A stretch of DNA of 64,000 bases from Cryptomeria japonica (GCF_030272615.1 NC_081410.1:121830640-121894639), one strand, 5' to 3'. Counted from the first letter of the stretch, positions 1 to 12,183 are shown. Notes: generated by a model from the sequence alone, not told the origin. Numbers and translations are program-made.

Positions 1-402
1 GGCAAATAGGATCAATTTCCATGCAAGATCCTCAAGGAAATCCTTCACATGCACAAGGCTGATGTGGCAACATGATCTGATCTTCATTACAATGCTAACT
101 CATCACAAGATGTCATCGGTTGGATCACATAGACTTGGAATGCATTAACCGGAAACCGTCAAGCTAAGACTACCAACCGGTAGTCATGCCAAATGAAACC
201 TCGATACAAAACTTCCCATATACTAGTTCTCATTCCAACATACCGGTTCACCTTGAACAAACATACTGCTTCACTTTTTCATATATGTACCAGTTCTCTT
301 GCCAGTTTGCTTATATCAATAAACTGGTTCATACTTCAACATATTGACATCAAGACAACATACAATATCATCATGTCATCAAGCTCTGCACATATGCCAA
401 CA
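1..402 (-). mobile_element. Ty1/copia family A LTR, truncated by the window edge
   Basis: This stretch is a diverged copy of the right-hand end of the family A copia LTR seen in full at 7774-8927 plus 13729-14197. Shared landmarks, in order, are the CATGCAAGATCCT block, the GTGGCAACA block, the CCAACCGGTAGTCA block, alternating ACCGGTT/CCAGTT motifs and the terminal ATGCCAACA. The strand is given by that end, which is the LTR start in minus orientation. The sequence to the right (from 403) is gypsy gag, so this LTR is inserted in the same gypsy element as copia A. It could be the 5' LTR of a complete element or a solo LTR; the other end is outside the window. Confidence 0.8.
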
Positions 403-1787
403 CATATCATACTGTTCCACCTTCGTATTCTCAACCTTCACCTACATACAATAATGTTACTCCTCCATCACAATCCAATGTGTCTAATTTCAATCCATCC
501 AGCAAAGCAACCATAAATAATTTAGCCCAAATTGTTACATCCCAATAGAAACAATTGGATTCCATTACCCAATCCAAGTTTAGTGTGCCCACATTTGATG
601 TATCTAGCCCATTGAATTCAATGACATTGTCCGCACTATCCCTCCTAAGTATATGAAAGTCCCTCAATTGGAGTTATACAATAGTTGACCCCTTGACTCA
701 TGTGAAAACATTTCAAACTTTGTGTAGTGATTTTTCTCATAACCAAAGACTTATAGATAACTTGTTTACTCGAACCTTAAAGGATAAATATTTGCAATCG
801 TATTGTTCTTTGTCTCCTTATTCTATTACATCATTTCAACAATTATCTAATGCATTCATTCAACATTTTCACAATAATATTAGTCCTAAATTACTTTGAC
901 TGATTTAATTCATTGCAAGCAAGGAATTAAAGAGAAAGTGATTGATTTTATTGTTAGATGTAAATATTTATATTCTCAAATTGCTTATCTTATGCCTAAT
1001 CATAATGTTCAAAGAATTTTTATTGCTAATTTACAAAAAGACATTAGGGATAAGCTTTTGTTTTCTAAGTTTGCTTCCTTTATGCAATTGTATGCAGTGC
1101 TTCATAATTACCAGCTTCAAGTGAGTCAATTTGAATCATCTCCTTCAATGGATTTGATTGATAAGAATGAGAGTGCTCAATAATATTTTGTGAAGTTTAA
1201 ACCGGACAAAGGATATATCAAGATAAACAACAACATCAATACTCAAGTGGCAGCCATGACATCAGGTGCGACCCCTTTATCCAAATACTTTATAAAAGAA
1301 TTTACACCTCTTTCTGAATATTTGAATTGTATAATGTCAAGATTGATAAATAATAATGTGTTGAAGCTTCCTTCCATCATTCCAACTAATACCTCTAAAC
1401 CTTTTCCATCTTACCATGATCCCAAAGCCTTTTGCCAATATTACCATCAACTCGGTCATGATACTGAGAAGTATTATACCATATCCGTAGTTGGTGTGAA
1501 TAACAAAGGAAACAAATTCATAGCTCCTGCTAATCAAAATCTCCAAATATTCACCAATCATTTTCCTTCTCACTCTACTAATGTTGTTGAGTTTGAATCT
1601 CTTCCCTTTTCACTCGATAACATGGGTATTGAGTCCAACAATTTTGTGAATCATGTTGACAAACTTACACCTCCTAAGTACTTATGCATTACCTTTGATC
1701 CTAGCGAGACTCTTTTTGCACCTAATGGCCCATTATATATCACTATGATGATCAAAGACAAACTCTCACAAGGGGTGCTCATTGATC
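403..1787 (+). pseudogene. Ty3/gypsy gag pseudogene, 5' part (split by copia A)
   Basis: Decayed gag of a Ty3/gypsy retrotransposon, the structural protein that forms the virus-like particle. From about 408 a Pro/Ser/Gln-rich N-terminal stretch is readable; near 630-700 the frame shifts, then a gag core follows (motifs THVKTFQTLCSDFS and SLSPYSITSFQQLSNAF, about 693-896), another frameshift, and LQKDIRDKLLF at about 1030. A degenerate zinc-knuckle-like CQYYHQLGHDTEKYY lies near 1430-1475. At 1775-1787 the frame reads into a GVLIDQ protease-type segment and stops where copia A is inserted; the reading resumes at 14203. At least two frameshifts and several stops make it non-functional. No RT or integrase of this element is present in the window. 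Confidence 0.78.
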
Positions 1788-3408
1788 AGATAACTCAATG
1801 ATGAACCACTAGTACCAAACCGGTACTGAGAGGGGGGTGGGGGTGAATCAGTACACACACAAATACAATCCAAAACCAGTTTGACAACAAATACTTCAAA
1901 TGACTGGCAAACAGGGATACTGGTTAAAACAGAGTGCAACCGGTAACACCCAAAACAACTCAAACAATCATAAACCGGTCACTCACTAAGATTTCATCTT
2001 AGCACAATACTATAGTACCATTACACTCTCATGCATGAATAGGTAAACTAACATCAGATCTTCATAATAGTTAGTTCAATATGTTTTATAGACTGGCATA
2101 AAACATAGAACCATCATATGCTCAACAGGTAATAACAAAGCATCACAAGATAAAAGCATTACACATGGCACACCTATTTTTCATGTGGAAACCCAACTGG
2201 GAAAAACCATGGTGGGGATGAATACCCACAAGTTGCTTTTAGAGCTCTTTAGAAGTCCGCTCTGTTAGGAGCCTTGTCTGGTTAAAGACATTACAATAGG
2301 TTCTGCTAGGAACCGATCCTGTTAGAGATCACCCGGTTAAGGGATGGCTATAATACCCGGTTAAGGGTTAAACCCGGTTAGGGTTACCTTGTTAGAGGAT
2401 TTCAAGAACTCAATAGTTAAAGGATCTCCAGAGCTCTATAGCTTCTCATAACTCATTAACCTCGAGTTACCCTCTTAAGGGATTTGAATCAAGCCGGTTA
2501 AGACTACCCTGTTAGGGGATTTGTATCAAGCCCAGTTAAGGCTACCCTATTAAGGGATTTCACAACTGTTGAAGTGGTTAAAGATCAACAAGAATTACAA
2601 TGATCTGGTAACAACACTCAATGCTAATGCAGATCCATTTTTGGCTCCTTTTCACCTTCTACACATTCACTTTGCAGGTATCTCTTCTTTCCTTTGGTCT
2701 GGCAAGAATCACATATCACTTCCCTTGGATACACACTCACAACTTTTTCCAACAACCTTAGAAAGAGACACAACATCCACCTTATAGGAAATAGACAAGT
2801 CGGTAGCAAAAACCCTAAACCCTAAACCTGTTAGGTTAAGCAATTCAAGTGGTTCAATCCTGACCGTTGAATCATACTGCATTAAATGCAACAATCTTGA
2901 ATTGATCTCAAGACATTCTCCATCCTCCATTATCCACTGAATTCATGGCAGCTGATAACCCATCGCGTGTTATCACCGTTTGACAAACTTCGCACATTCC
3001 CGAGGTAGATAGGAATAGTCTTCTTCATGCAAGATCCTTCACGCGCACAAAGCTTACGTGGCAACACAATCTGTTCTCCATTATATTGTTAACTCATCAC
3101 ACAAAGATCACCGATTGAGTCACATAGGCTTGAGGTACTCCAATCGGAAATCCTGAAGTGGAAACTACCTACCAACCGGTAGTCACATAATGCTTCCATG
3201 TGCCGGTTCCCATAACTACATGACGGTTAATCTTGAACAAATATGTCACTTCACTTTGGCATATATACCAGTTCATACATATGCTGGTTCTCTCTTCTCA
3301 CCTATCACTCACCTATCACATGTGTCAGTTCACATCATGTCACATATTGACATCAATGACAACATACAATATCATTATGTCTTCATGCCGGTTCACATAA
3401 TGCCAACA
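1788..3408 (-). repeat. 3' LTR of copia A
   Basis: This 1,621-bp LTR matches 7774-8927 plus 13729-14197 along its length. The expected terminal T of TGATAACTC is A here (AGATAACTC), and the other end is GCCAACA, so the TG..CA pair is damaged on one side. It holds a G-run at 1831-1848, a GTGG...CCAC-type hairpin near 2185-2217, an array of GTTAAGGGATTT-type motifs (2280-2570), telomere-box-like AAACCCTAAACCC copies at 2807-2828, and alternating CCGGTT/CCAGTT motifs toward the right end. Confidence 0.9.
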
Positions 3409-3420
3409 ATCTCCCCCTTT
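3409..3420 (-). other. Polypurine tract of copia A
   Basis: The minus strand reads AAAGGGGGAGAT directly against the LTR start TGTTGGC. This is the position and composition expected for the plus-strand priming site of reverse transcription. Confidence 0.85.
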
Positions 3421-3634
3421 GGCATTGATGGCAATATACAAAGATATCTCTCTGCTTCACATCTCCCCCATTTGCTGTAGATATCTTTTCTGCTTCACTC
3501 CTTCTCCCCCTTTGACAACAATGCCAAAGTGGAGGCACAAGCCTCTCTGCTCCCCTTGAGGAGTAGCATCCTTCAACACATCAATCAACAAAAAATTGTT
3601 TATGCAATACCTGACTGATGTGGAACAATTACTT

Positions 3635-4459
3635 TTAGTTCACCTCCTGAAGGGGCAGTACCCCCAATTCACCTCTTAAATGCACAAATGTAGTCTTTGG
3701 GAGAGGCTTGGTGAAGATGTGTGCTAACTGCTCCTTACTGGTAACATGTTCCAATGCAAACTCCTTATTCTGAACCTTTTCCCTCAAGAAATGATACTTA
3801 AGCTCAAAATGCTTGGTTCTAGAATGTAAAACCAGATTCTTTGAGATATTGATAGCACTTGTGTTATCACAGAATATACTTACCAGTTCAAATACAAGGA
3901 TCTTGAAGCCTTCCAGTACATGCTTCATCCAAATTGTCTGAGTGCAGTTCATGAAAGCTGCAACATACTATGCTTCCGCTGTATACTCAAAGATACAACT
4001 TTGCTTTTTACTCATCCATGAGACCAGTCTGCCACCGAGAAAGAATGCACCACCGGTTGTGCTTTTCCGATCATCCACATTACTTGCCCAATCAGCATCT
4101 GTGAACACTTTCAGATCGAAATCATTGTTGTATGGGTACCACAATCCATAGTCAACTGTTCCCTTCATATACCTAAAAATCCGCTTGATTGCAATCAAGT
4201 GGGATTCTCTGGGACTTTTCTAGAACTTTGCAGTAATGCCAACTGCATGTGCAATATCCGGTCTGCTATGCACTACATAATGCAACTTACCAATCATTGA
4301 TCGGTATTCCTTCTCATCAACCAGTGTAGAATCATCCTCTTTTGTCAATTTGTAACCGGTCACCATTGGTGTACCAACCGGTTTGCTATCTTCCATGCCA
4401 AAGGTCTTCAACACCTCTTTGACATATTTGGACTGAGTGATAAAGATTCCATCTTTCAT
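3635..4459 (-). pseudogene. Copia A pol: RNase H and end of RT
   Basis: C-terminal part of the copia polyprotein. It encodes the end of the RT domain (KPVGTPM, RSMIGKLHYVVHSRPDIAHAVG) and the RNase H domain that removes the RNA template after DNA synthesis (TDADWASNVDDRKSTTGG, then SWMSKKQ, EYTAEA, CDNTSAINISKN and TKPLPKTTF near the end). All pieces lie in one minus frame, interrupted by in-frame stops near 4460, 4201 and 3955. The acidic residue expected before LVSWMSKKQ-type RNase H motifs is kept, but the stops make the protein non-functional. Confidence 0.88.
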
Positions 4460-5489
4460 CTACTAGATCTGCAGTCCAATGAAGAACTTAATCTCCCCTA
4501 TGAGTGACATCTCAAACTCTTTCTTCATCTCATCAGGAAACTCATGACTCATCTTGTCATCTCCACCAAAGATAATGTCATTAACAAAAACCTCACAGAT
4601 CAGGATCTGATCTCCTTCAGACTTCAAGTAGATATTGCTATCTTCACTTGTTCTCTCAAATCCAATCTTCACAAGATGGGAATTTAGGTGCTCATACCAT
4701 GCCCTAGGTGCTTGCTTTAGACCATATAAGGCTTTATGTAGCCTGCACACCATATCATTGTCTTTAGATAGGGAAAACCCATCTGGTTGCTCTATATATA
4801 CCTCCTCTTCAAGTATACCATTTAGGAATGCAGATTTTATCCATTTGATATACTTTGAACCCTTTAAAAGCTGCATATGCAAGAAGCATACGAACTCCTT
4901 CCAATCTAGCTACAGGAGCAAAGGTTTCTCCATAGTCTTCTCCTTCTTCTTGAGCATATCCTTTGCACACCAATCTAGATTTATTCCTAATCACTATGTC
5001 ATCCTCATTCAACTTGTTTATGAACACCCATTTTGTGCCAATGACATTTTTATGCACCGGTCTGGGTACCAAGGACCATGTACCATTTTTCTCTATCTGA
5101 TCAAGTTCCTCTTCCATTGCCTTGATCCAGTCTTCATCTTTATGAGCCTCTTTGAATAATTTAGGCTCAAATTCAGAGATCATACATGAGTTTTCTCTGA
5201 TCTTTGTTTTTGTAAGGATTCCTGCATCCTTATATCCTATGATCTGCTTAGGATCATGATTCAGCTTGACATACCGAGGAATGGTCTTAACTAGTTCTTC
5301 TTTCTTTTCCTCTTCATCCTCATCTTCATCAGTATCAGCATTCATCGGTTCAGGAACACTATTACTGGTACTTGGTTGACTAACAACCAGTTCCCAGAAG
5401 GTTGCAACCGGTTCATTTATAGCATGCTCGCTATCAGTTTCCTTAGTTTTCTCAGAGGATTCATCAACTCTTACATTGATACTTTCCAT
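4460..5489 (-). pseudogene. Copia A pol: reverse transcriptase
   Basis: Reverse transcriptase of the copia type, which makes cDNA from the element RNA inside the particle. Motifs in order on the minus strand are [40 protein letters not shown], a YQMD segment, [18 protein letters not shown] and [15 protein letters not shown] frameshift lies near 4850-4880, within the segment normally reading DVKSAFLNG. The catalytic YVDD-type box reads FVNDIIF here: the first of the two paired aspartates is Asn (GAT to AAT), whereas copia B2 keeps FVDDIIF. This copy is therefore dead at the active site as well as by frameshift. Confidence 0.9.
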
Positions 5490-5495
5490 AATTCT

Positions 5496-6821
5496 CTAAG
5501 TCCTATTGTTGTAACACTTGAAAGCTTTACTCTTGGTGGAATATCCTAGAAATATTCCCTCATCACATTTAGCTTCAAATTTGCCCTGATGTTCACTCCT
5601 CTTGATGTAACATTTGCTACCAAATACCCTAACGTAGCTAACCACAGGTGTCTTACCAGTCCAATACTCATAAGGAGTTTTGTCCTTACCTATCTTGATG
5701 AGTACCTGGTTCATAGTGTAGACTGCAGTGCTCACCGCTTCTCTCCAAAAGGTTTGAGCTACCTTTCCTTGAATCAACATGGTTCTAGCTGTTTCAACCA
5801 CAGTCAGGTTATTCCTCTCTGCTAGGCCATTCTATTGTGGAGTCTGGGGGGTAGACAGCTGCCTCTTGATGCCAAATTCTTCACAATACTTGTTGAATTC
5901 ACCGGAAGTGAATTCCCCTCCTTGATCAGTTCTGAGACACTTGATCCTTTTACCGCTTTCCTTCTCCACTAATTCTCTGAAAGCTTTGAATTTCCCAAAA
6001 GCTTCAGACTTGTCTTTCAAGAATGTGACCCACATCATTCTTAAGTAGTCATCAGTGAGAATCATGAAGTACCTATCACCCTGCACACTTCTAGTTTTCA
6101 TAGGACCACACAAATCAGTATGCACAAGATCAAGCAAGTTGTCAGTAGTTAAATATTTACCTTTAAAGGTTGAGGAAGACATTTTCCCCAATTGACACTC
6201 TCTACACAAGGTATTATTCGGTTTGCTTAGCACCAGCAACCCTCTAACTGCCTTGATCTTACTAGCCTTCACAATGTTATCAAAGTTTACATGACAGAGT
6301 CTCCTATGCCATATCCAACTATCATCAAGCTTAGCCATAAGACATGTACTTATATTAGCATTCAGATGAAATAGGTTACCTTTGGTCTGCATGCCGGTGG
6401 CCACCAATTTACCATTTTTTCCTTTGATTCTGCAAACTCCATTCTTGAATTCCAGAGTGAGGCCACTATCATTTAGCTGGGCAACACTTAGAAGGTTGTG
6501 TCTGAGACCATCAACCCAGTACACATTGCCAGCGCTGCTCTTTCCATTTAGAGAGATGGACCCTCTGCCTTTGACCATGCATGGTGCATCATTACCAAAG
6601 CAAACCACACTACCATCATACTCCTCCAAGGATAGAAACTTACTCCTATCACCAGTCATGTGGTGAGAACAACCACTATCAATGATCCACTCATTGGAAT
6701 TATCAAACTGAGAGACAAGAGCCTTCTTGTCTGCCACATCTTCCTTTACAGCAACAAACACAATGTCTTCATTCTCTTCATCTTCTGATTCCTCATCTGT
6801 GACACCTTCATCAGCTGCCAC
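5496..6821 (-). pseudogene. Copia A pol: protease and integrase
   Basis: Reading down the minus strand, an acidic linker is followed by the retropepsin motif WIIDSGCSHHMTG (about 6700-6660; active-site DSG kept), a typical copia GNV.WVDGLRHNLLSVAQL stretch, the integrase zinc finger H-x-H-x-C-x2-C (HRRLCHVNFD then CRECQLGKM), and the DDE core with DLVHTDLCGP, ILTDDY and LRTDQGGEF. After a stop near 5830 the frame continues with TARTMLIQ..AQTFWREAVSTAVY and the GFLGYS-like segment. Integrase would insert the cDNA into the genome. The in-frame stop splits the core, so the copy is inactive. Confidence 0.9.
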
Positions 6822-6879
6822 AAAACAATATCTCTAGTTTCCTCCTTTGAATTTCCTAAACCTTTCTGGTTTGTCCTTG

Positions 6880-7704
6880 TTATCGCCATTAGGACAGTTT
6901 ATAGCAATATGTCCTATCCAGTTACAAGAAAAGCATTTCAAAGGTAGCTTACCTTTGTATTTACCAGTTCCTTTAGGAAGCTTCCTGGCAAGGAGAGCTT
7001 AAAATGCCATCATGATCTCCTCATCATTCATTTCTCTACTCTGACTAGGTTCCCCACTAGTGCTAGCCTCTTTTCCTTTTCTAGATGGTATAAAAGAGGC
7101 TTTAAATGTTGATTCAGTCTTTTAAACACTGCCATCAAAACTATTTAGCTCATAGGCTGTTAACTTGCCTATGATGGAGTCCAAGGATACTTTAGACTTG
7201 TCTATTGATCTCAGCTCCTGGATAGCAGCAACCCTTATTTCATAGACCAGCAATAGGGATCTCAAGACTTTGCTTAACACAGTGGAATCTTCAATTTTAC
7301 CACCTGCACTCTTGATTTCTCCAACATCCATGTTGAATGGTCTCACCTTCTACCATCCACATATCTTCAAACTTCCCTCTCAAGCTTTCTTCCTTATCCT
7401 ATTTTACATGTTCATCAGCACCATAGATATTTTCAAGAGCATCCCATACCTCCTTGCGATTTGCCTTGTCCTGGACACCAATAAACTCAATGTCAGATAG
7501 ACTACTAATGAGGGCTTCCATGACTTGCCCATTTTCTTGTATCTCTCTCTTTTGGTCATCAGTGAGAGTACCGGTAGGGACAACATATACATTTTCAACA
7601 TAACTCCAGTGTTGAACACCCATGCTTCTGATGAATATCTTCATCCTGTCTTTCCATATACCGAAATTTTCCCTGTTAAACTTTGAACCTTCCCTCTTCA
7701 TCAT
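6880..7704 (-). pseudogene. Copia A gag with zinc knuckle
   Basis: Gag of the copia element. It starts with an ATG at 7704 on the minus strand (MMKREGSKFNRENFGIWKDRMK), just downstream of the PBS. Typical copia gag motifs follow (GTLTDDQKREIQENGQVMEALISSLSD is the corresponding alpha-helical segment; the AKEVWDALENIYG-like segment is present). A frameshift occurs between about 7399 and 7346. The RNA-binding zinc knuckle CFSCNWIGHIAINC (C-x2-C-x4-H-x4-C) is at about 6945-6900. Stops near 7119 and 6825 separate it from protease. Clearly decayed, but recognisable end to end. Confidence 0.85.
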
Positions 7705-7759
7705 TTGACTAGGATCTTTACCTCAAGCGGTTAAGCTTACAACACAAAGGACCTGGGGG

Positions 7760-7771
7760 GCTCTGATACCA
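7760..7771 (-). other. Primer-binding site of copia A
   Basis: The minus strand reads TGGTATCAGAGC two bases after the end of the 5' LTR. This is the usual initiator-methionine-tRNA PBS of plant copia elements and fixes both the LTR boundary and the orientation. Confidence 0.92.
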
Positions 7772-7773
7772 AT

Positions 7774-8927
7774 TGATAACTCAATGATGAACCACTAGTA
7801 CCAAACCGGTACTAAGAGGGGGGGGGTGAATTAGTACACACACAAATACAATCCAAAACCGGTTTGACAACAAATACTCCAAATGACTAGCAAACAGGGA
7901 TACTGGTTAAAATAGAGTGCAACCGGTAACACCCAAAACAACTCAAACAATCATAAACTGGTCACTTACTAAGCTTTCATCTTAGCACAATACTATAGTA
8001 CCATTACACTCTCATGCATGAACAGGTAAACTAACATTAGATCTTCATAATAGTTAGTTCAATATGTTTTATAGACTGGCATAAAACATAGAACCATCAT
8101 ATGCTCAACAGGTAATAACAAAGCATCACAAGATAAAAGCATTACACATGACACACATATTTTTCACGTGGAAACCCAATTGCGAAAAACCACGATGGGG
8201 ATGAATACCCACAAGTTGCTTTTAGAACTCTTTAGAAGTCCGCTCTGTTAGGAGCCTTGTCCAGCTAAAGACATTAGAATAGGTTCTGCTAGGAACGGAT
8301 CCTATTAGAGATCACCCGGTTAAGGGATGGCTATAATACCTGGTTAAGGGTTAAACCCAGTTAGGGTTACCTTGTTAGAGGATTTCAAGAACTCAATAGC
8401 TAAAGGATCTCCAGAGCTCTATAGCTTCTCATAACTCATTAACCTTGAGTTACCCTATTAAGGGATTTGAATCAAGCCAGTTAAGACTACCCTGTTAGGG
8501 GATTTGTATCAAGCCTAGTTAAGGCTACCCTGTTAAGGGATTTCATAACCATTGAAGTGGTTAAAGATCAATAGGAATTACAATGATATGGTAATAGCAC
8601 TCAATGCTAATGCAGATCCATTTTTGGCTCCTTTTCACCTTCTGCACATTCACTTTGTAGTTATCTCTTCTTTCCTTTGGTCTGGCAAGAATCACGTATC
8701 ACTTCCCTTGGATACACACTCACAAATTTTGCCAACAACCTTAGAAAGAGACACAACATCCACCTTATAAGAAACAGACAACTCGGTAGCAAAAACCCTA
8801 AACCCTAAACCTGTTAGGCTAAGCAATTCAAGCGGTTCAATCCTGACCATTGAATCATACTGCATTAAATGCAACAATCTTGAATCGATCTCAAGACATT
8901 CTCCATCATCCATTATGCACTGATTTC
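7774..8927 (-). repeat. 5' LTR of copia A, distal part
   Basis: This part matches 1788 to about 2935 of the other LTR, with an intact TGATAACTC terminus. It is interrupted at 8927 by copia B1, whose ATTTC target duplication occupies 8923-8927; the LTR resumes at 13729. A G-run lies at 7819-7827 and telomere-box-like repeats at 8791-8812. Confidence 0.9.
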
Positions 8928-10364
8928 TGATAGTTCTGATACTTAATATAAGTATAGATCCAATAGCCAACAAGATGAGAGTGGGAGGTGAATCATACAA
9001 ACTTAATCATCCATAAAACATCAGATTCAACCTCGGTAACACATATATCAGTCATATAACCAAAAACTGTCAAACATGCAAACTCAAAAGCATATGAACA
9101 ATATAAACCTCATAACATTAGATTTAACGTGGAAACCCAAATAGGGAAAAACCACTGTGGGATTTCAAACCCACTAAGAAATATACTCTTCTAGAGTATG
9201 CTCGGTTAAAAGCAAATCCTGTTAAAGATTATAAACACATTGCTAGATGTGACCCGGTTAAGGGATTTCCCTCAGATCTGTTAGGATCTTCACTTTGTTA
9301 GAAGTGACCTTGTCAAAGGATTTCAAACACTCAATCAGAATGTCACCTTGTTAGAGGATTTACATATAAGACTATTAAGTCCACTCAGTTAAGAGATTTC
9401 CTATCACTTTCATAAAATAATAGTAATACAATTTGTCTGCAACTTCACATCTAAAATGCTAAAGCAGATTCGTATTTGTTCAATACAATCTAGACATAGA
9501 AGTAATCTTGTCTATCTGTTGGGCATCAATACTCTGTTAGTCTAACAGGTCTTCAAGCTTCTGTACTCGGTAATCACTATGTAGCATCCCTGTGCATACA
9601 CTTGCCCGCATGCATCAATCATAGCCATCAGATCTTCAATCTTGTGCAGGTTCATTGTATCTTTCGATCTGAAAATGTTTTACCCTGCCTTGGAACTTGT
9701 GCTAGGGTAATGCGGTTCAATCTGAGTTGTAGATCTTCTTGCTGACTTTCCATTGCCTTAGATTCATTAACAAACTTCTTCCATGGCTTACCAATCATTG
9801 ATCCGCTAAAGCTCATCAGCATCATTCATTAAATATCACATGTAAACATTTAATGCATTCTGTTGTAGCTCGGTTACAACTCAGTGAATACTAAACTTCA
9901 CTCGGTAGACATTCTGTCTTCATTAACCGACTGCGATAACCTTAGGGTTTACCGACTAGGTTTCTTAGGGTTTATCGACTAGCTTCTTTGCCTGATAACA
10001 AAGTATAGTATTAACCTTTACATTTTACAACATATGTATGATGTTAAAACAATCTAAAACATCAAGATCTCAGCATTGTCTGACTTGGTAGAGTTGCCCA
10101 TTGAATAACTTATCCCCTTATTCATCATATTATTTCCTGTGTCTTTATCGACTTCTTTATAATCTTCATATCATACTGCTCAAGATATGGCAACATCATA
10201 GTGAATTAGAAAATCAATTTCTTGACATCAATGACAAAATAATAATATCAAGATAGTAAAACATCTTTAATCAATTATGTCCATAATCATCAACAACCTT
10301 CTCAATATCCTTATTGAAATGTCAACAATCTTTCATTGTTTGTTATAATGTAATATTGCCAACA
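8928..10364 (-). repeat. 3' LTR of copia B1
   Basis: This 1,437-bp LTR is about 95 bp shorter than its partner (12198-13728). Most of the difference is a gap near 9613: the partner's segment of about 12887-12957 holding the TATAAA-type promoter box and 5' flank is absent here. It also lacks the short CACATTCACCTTGGAAC duplication found near 13034-13050 in the partner. Confidence 0.9.
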
Positions 10365-10380
10365 ATCTTCCCCTTTGGCA
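10365..10380 (-). other. Polypurine tract of copia B1
   Basis: The minus strand reads TGCCAAAGGGGAAGAT against the LTR start TGTTGGC. It corresponds to GCCAAAGGGGGAGAT in copia B2. Confidence 0.85.
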
Positions 10381-10813
10381 TTGATGGCAAAACCAATTGA
10401 TTTGACCTTTAAAAGATTCGGATTGTTGTGATTCTGAAATGTTGAAATGCTCTCCCCCATTCATTAGACTCCTCTTCTGTTTCAGTTTTTATTTCAATCT
10501 GTAGTCTTCTCTCAGTCTTCTCCCCCTTAGGTCTTCTCTCCCTTAGGTAGGTCTTCTCCCCCTTTGACAAAAATTCCAAAAAGAACTAAAACATAATTTC
10601 TTTCTGTAAGAAGTTATTGCCCGTTGTTATGTATCAACTAAGTCTCGGTCAGAGAATTTGTCTTCAATTCCTGTTCCCTGTATCATTCTCTGTATTATTC
10701 CAGTATTAATTCCAATACACTTTCAGAAAAACATTCAAAGTGTATCAATCCAGCATCAACTCCCCAAAAGATATTCAATAGAGTCATCGAAGTGATGCTT
10801 TCACCGAACTCAG
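10381..10813. other. Non-coding 3' internal segment of copia B1
   Basis: Between the pol stop and the PPT lies about 430 bp of CT-rich, non-coding sequence with repeated TCTCCCCC/TCTTCTCCC blocks (10450-10565). The same arrangement, on the opposite strand, occurs in copia B2 at 23426-23810. No open frame of interest is seen. Confidence 0.6.
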
Positions 10814-11595
10814 TCAGTGAGTAAAAGATAGGGGTAGGACCCCTAACTTACTTCTGAGATATTCAAAAGTGTCCTTAGGTAGTGGCTTGGTGAAGATATC
10901 AGCTATTTGCTCCTTTGTGTTAACATATTCCAACACCACTTTCTTCTCTTGAGCTTCTTCTCTAAGATAATGATATTTGATAGATATGTGCTTTGTCTTA
11001 GAGTGCATAATAGGATTCTTTGAAATATTAATGGCACTAGTATTGTCACATAATATGGTTACTGGCTTAGTAACTTTCTCATTTATACCTTCCAATAGTT
11101 GTTTGATCCATGCAATGTTGGTACAATTCAGTGCTGCAGCAACATATTCAGCTTCAGTTGTTGACTGAGAAACACACCCTTGTTTCTTGCTAAGCCAACT
11201 CACTAGTCTTTCTCCTAAGAAGAAAGCTCCTCCACTTGTGCTTTTTCTGTCATCAATGTTGCCTACCCAATCAGCATCAGTATAAACTTTTAAATCAAAA
11301 TCATTTCCTTTCTGATATACTAAGCCATAATCTTCAGTGCCTTTTAGGTATTTGAAAATTCTTTTGATTGTCGTCATGTGTATTTCCTTAGGATCTGCAG
11401 AGAATCTTGCAACAATACCTACTACATGTGCTATATCTGGCTTGCTGTGAACAACATATTGCAACTTTCCAATCATAGATCAGTAAAGTGTCTCATCAAC
11501 ATATGCAAATTCATCATTCTTCAATAGTTTACAGTTGGTAGTCATAGGAGTACTTACTGGTTTTGAATCCTCCATTCCAAATTTCTTCAAGATTT
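10814..11595 (-). pseudogene. Copia B1 pol remnant: end of RT plus RNase H
   Basis: This is the C-terminal pol fragment left after the internal deletion. It begins with the RT tail ([23 protein letters not shown]) and continues through a TGA stop just before SMIGKLQYVVHSKPD into a well-preserved RNase H domain: TDADWVGNIDDRKSTSGG, SWLSKKQGCVSQSTTEAEYVAAALNC, ILCDNTSAINISKNP and TKPLPKDTFEYLRSKLGVLPL. Compared with copia B2 the tryptophan of SWLSKKQ is kept here. The TGA before SMIGKL is shared with copia B2 and corresponds to a CGA arginine codon in copia A. Confidence 0.88.
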
Positions 11596-11599
11596 CAAT

Positions 11600-12133
11600 T
11601 CATTGATTTACAGACCTCAATTCATTGATTGAAGAGACTTGGATTGCATAGGCAGGTAGAAGGGTTCTTAACAACTTACTTGTCACATCCTTCTCTTCAA
11701 TAGTTCCTCTTGCTCCTTTGATTTGATTTACAATCTCCTTTAGTCTTGTACTGTACTGGGTTATGTTCTCACCTTCATTCATCCTCATAGATTCAAGTTG
11801 TCCTCTTAAACTATCAACTTTTGCTCTTTGAACATGTTCATCTCCTCCATATACAGATATGAGCTTAGTCCACATTGCCTTTGCATCATTGCAACCTTCT
11901 AGATCATTAAACTCAGAATCGGTCAATGCAGATGTTATTTCAATCATTGCTTGAATATGTTCTTGCTTCGCCTTTATCTCTTCCATAGTCAATGGATAGG
12001 TGCTCAGTGCAACAAAATCATTCTCCAGATAGTATATAGCATATTCTCTAACTCCTGATAGATGTAGCTTCATCCTTTTCTATCATGTAGAGAAACTTGA
12101 CTTATTCAGCTTAGGTGCATCCCTCTTATACAT
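11600..12133 (-). pseudogene. Copia B1 gag, truncated by the internal deletion
   Basis: Gag N-terminal part. The ATG at 12133 on the minus strand starts MYKRDAPKLNKSSFST, followed by TGA and TAG stops and then KRMKLHLSGVREYAIYYLEND, NDLEGCNDAKAMWTKL and GENITQYSTRLKEIVNQIKGA. The frame ends in a TGA inside 13 bp of filler at the deletion junction (11596-11609). The second stop (TAG, at the codon before KRM) is also present in copia B2. The zinc knuckle is lost. Confidence 0.88.
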
Positions 12134-12183
12134 CTTTGGATCTTTAACTCAAGTGCCTTTAAACTTTCCTTTCGGAGTCCAAA

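Noticed and set aside
2807..2828. Telomere-like AAACCCTAAACCC repeat
   Set aside because: Only two to three units, and present in both LTRs of copia A (also 8791-8812), so it is an LTR motif (telo-box type), not an interstitial telomere.
4635..5159. 174-codon plus-strand ORF opposite copia A RT
   Set aside because: Reverse-strand shadow of the RT domain, which is clearly recognised on the minus strand.
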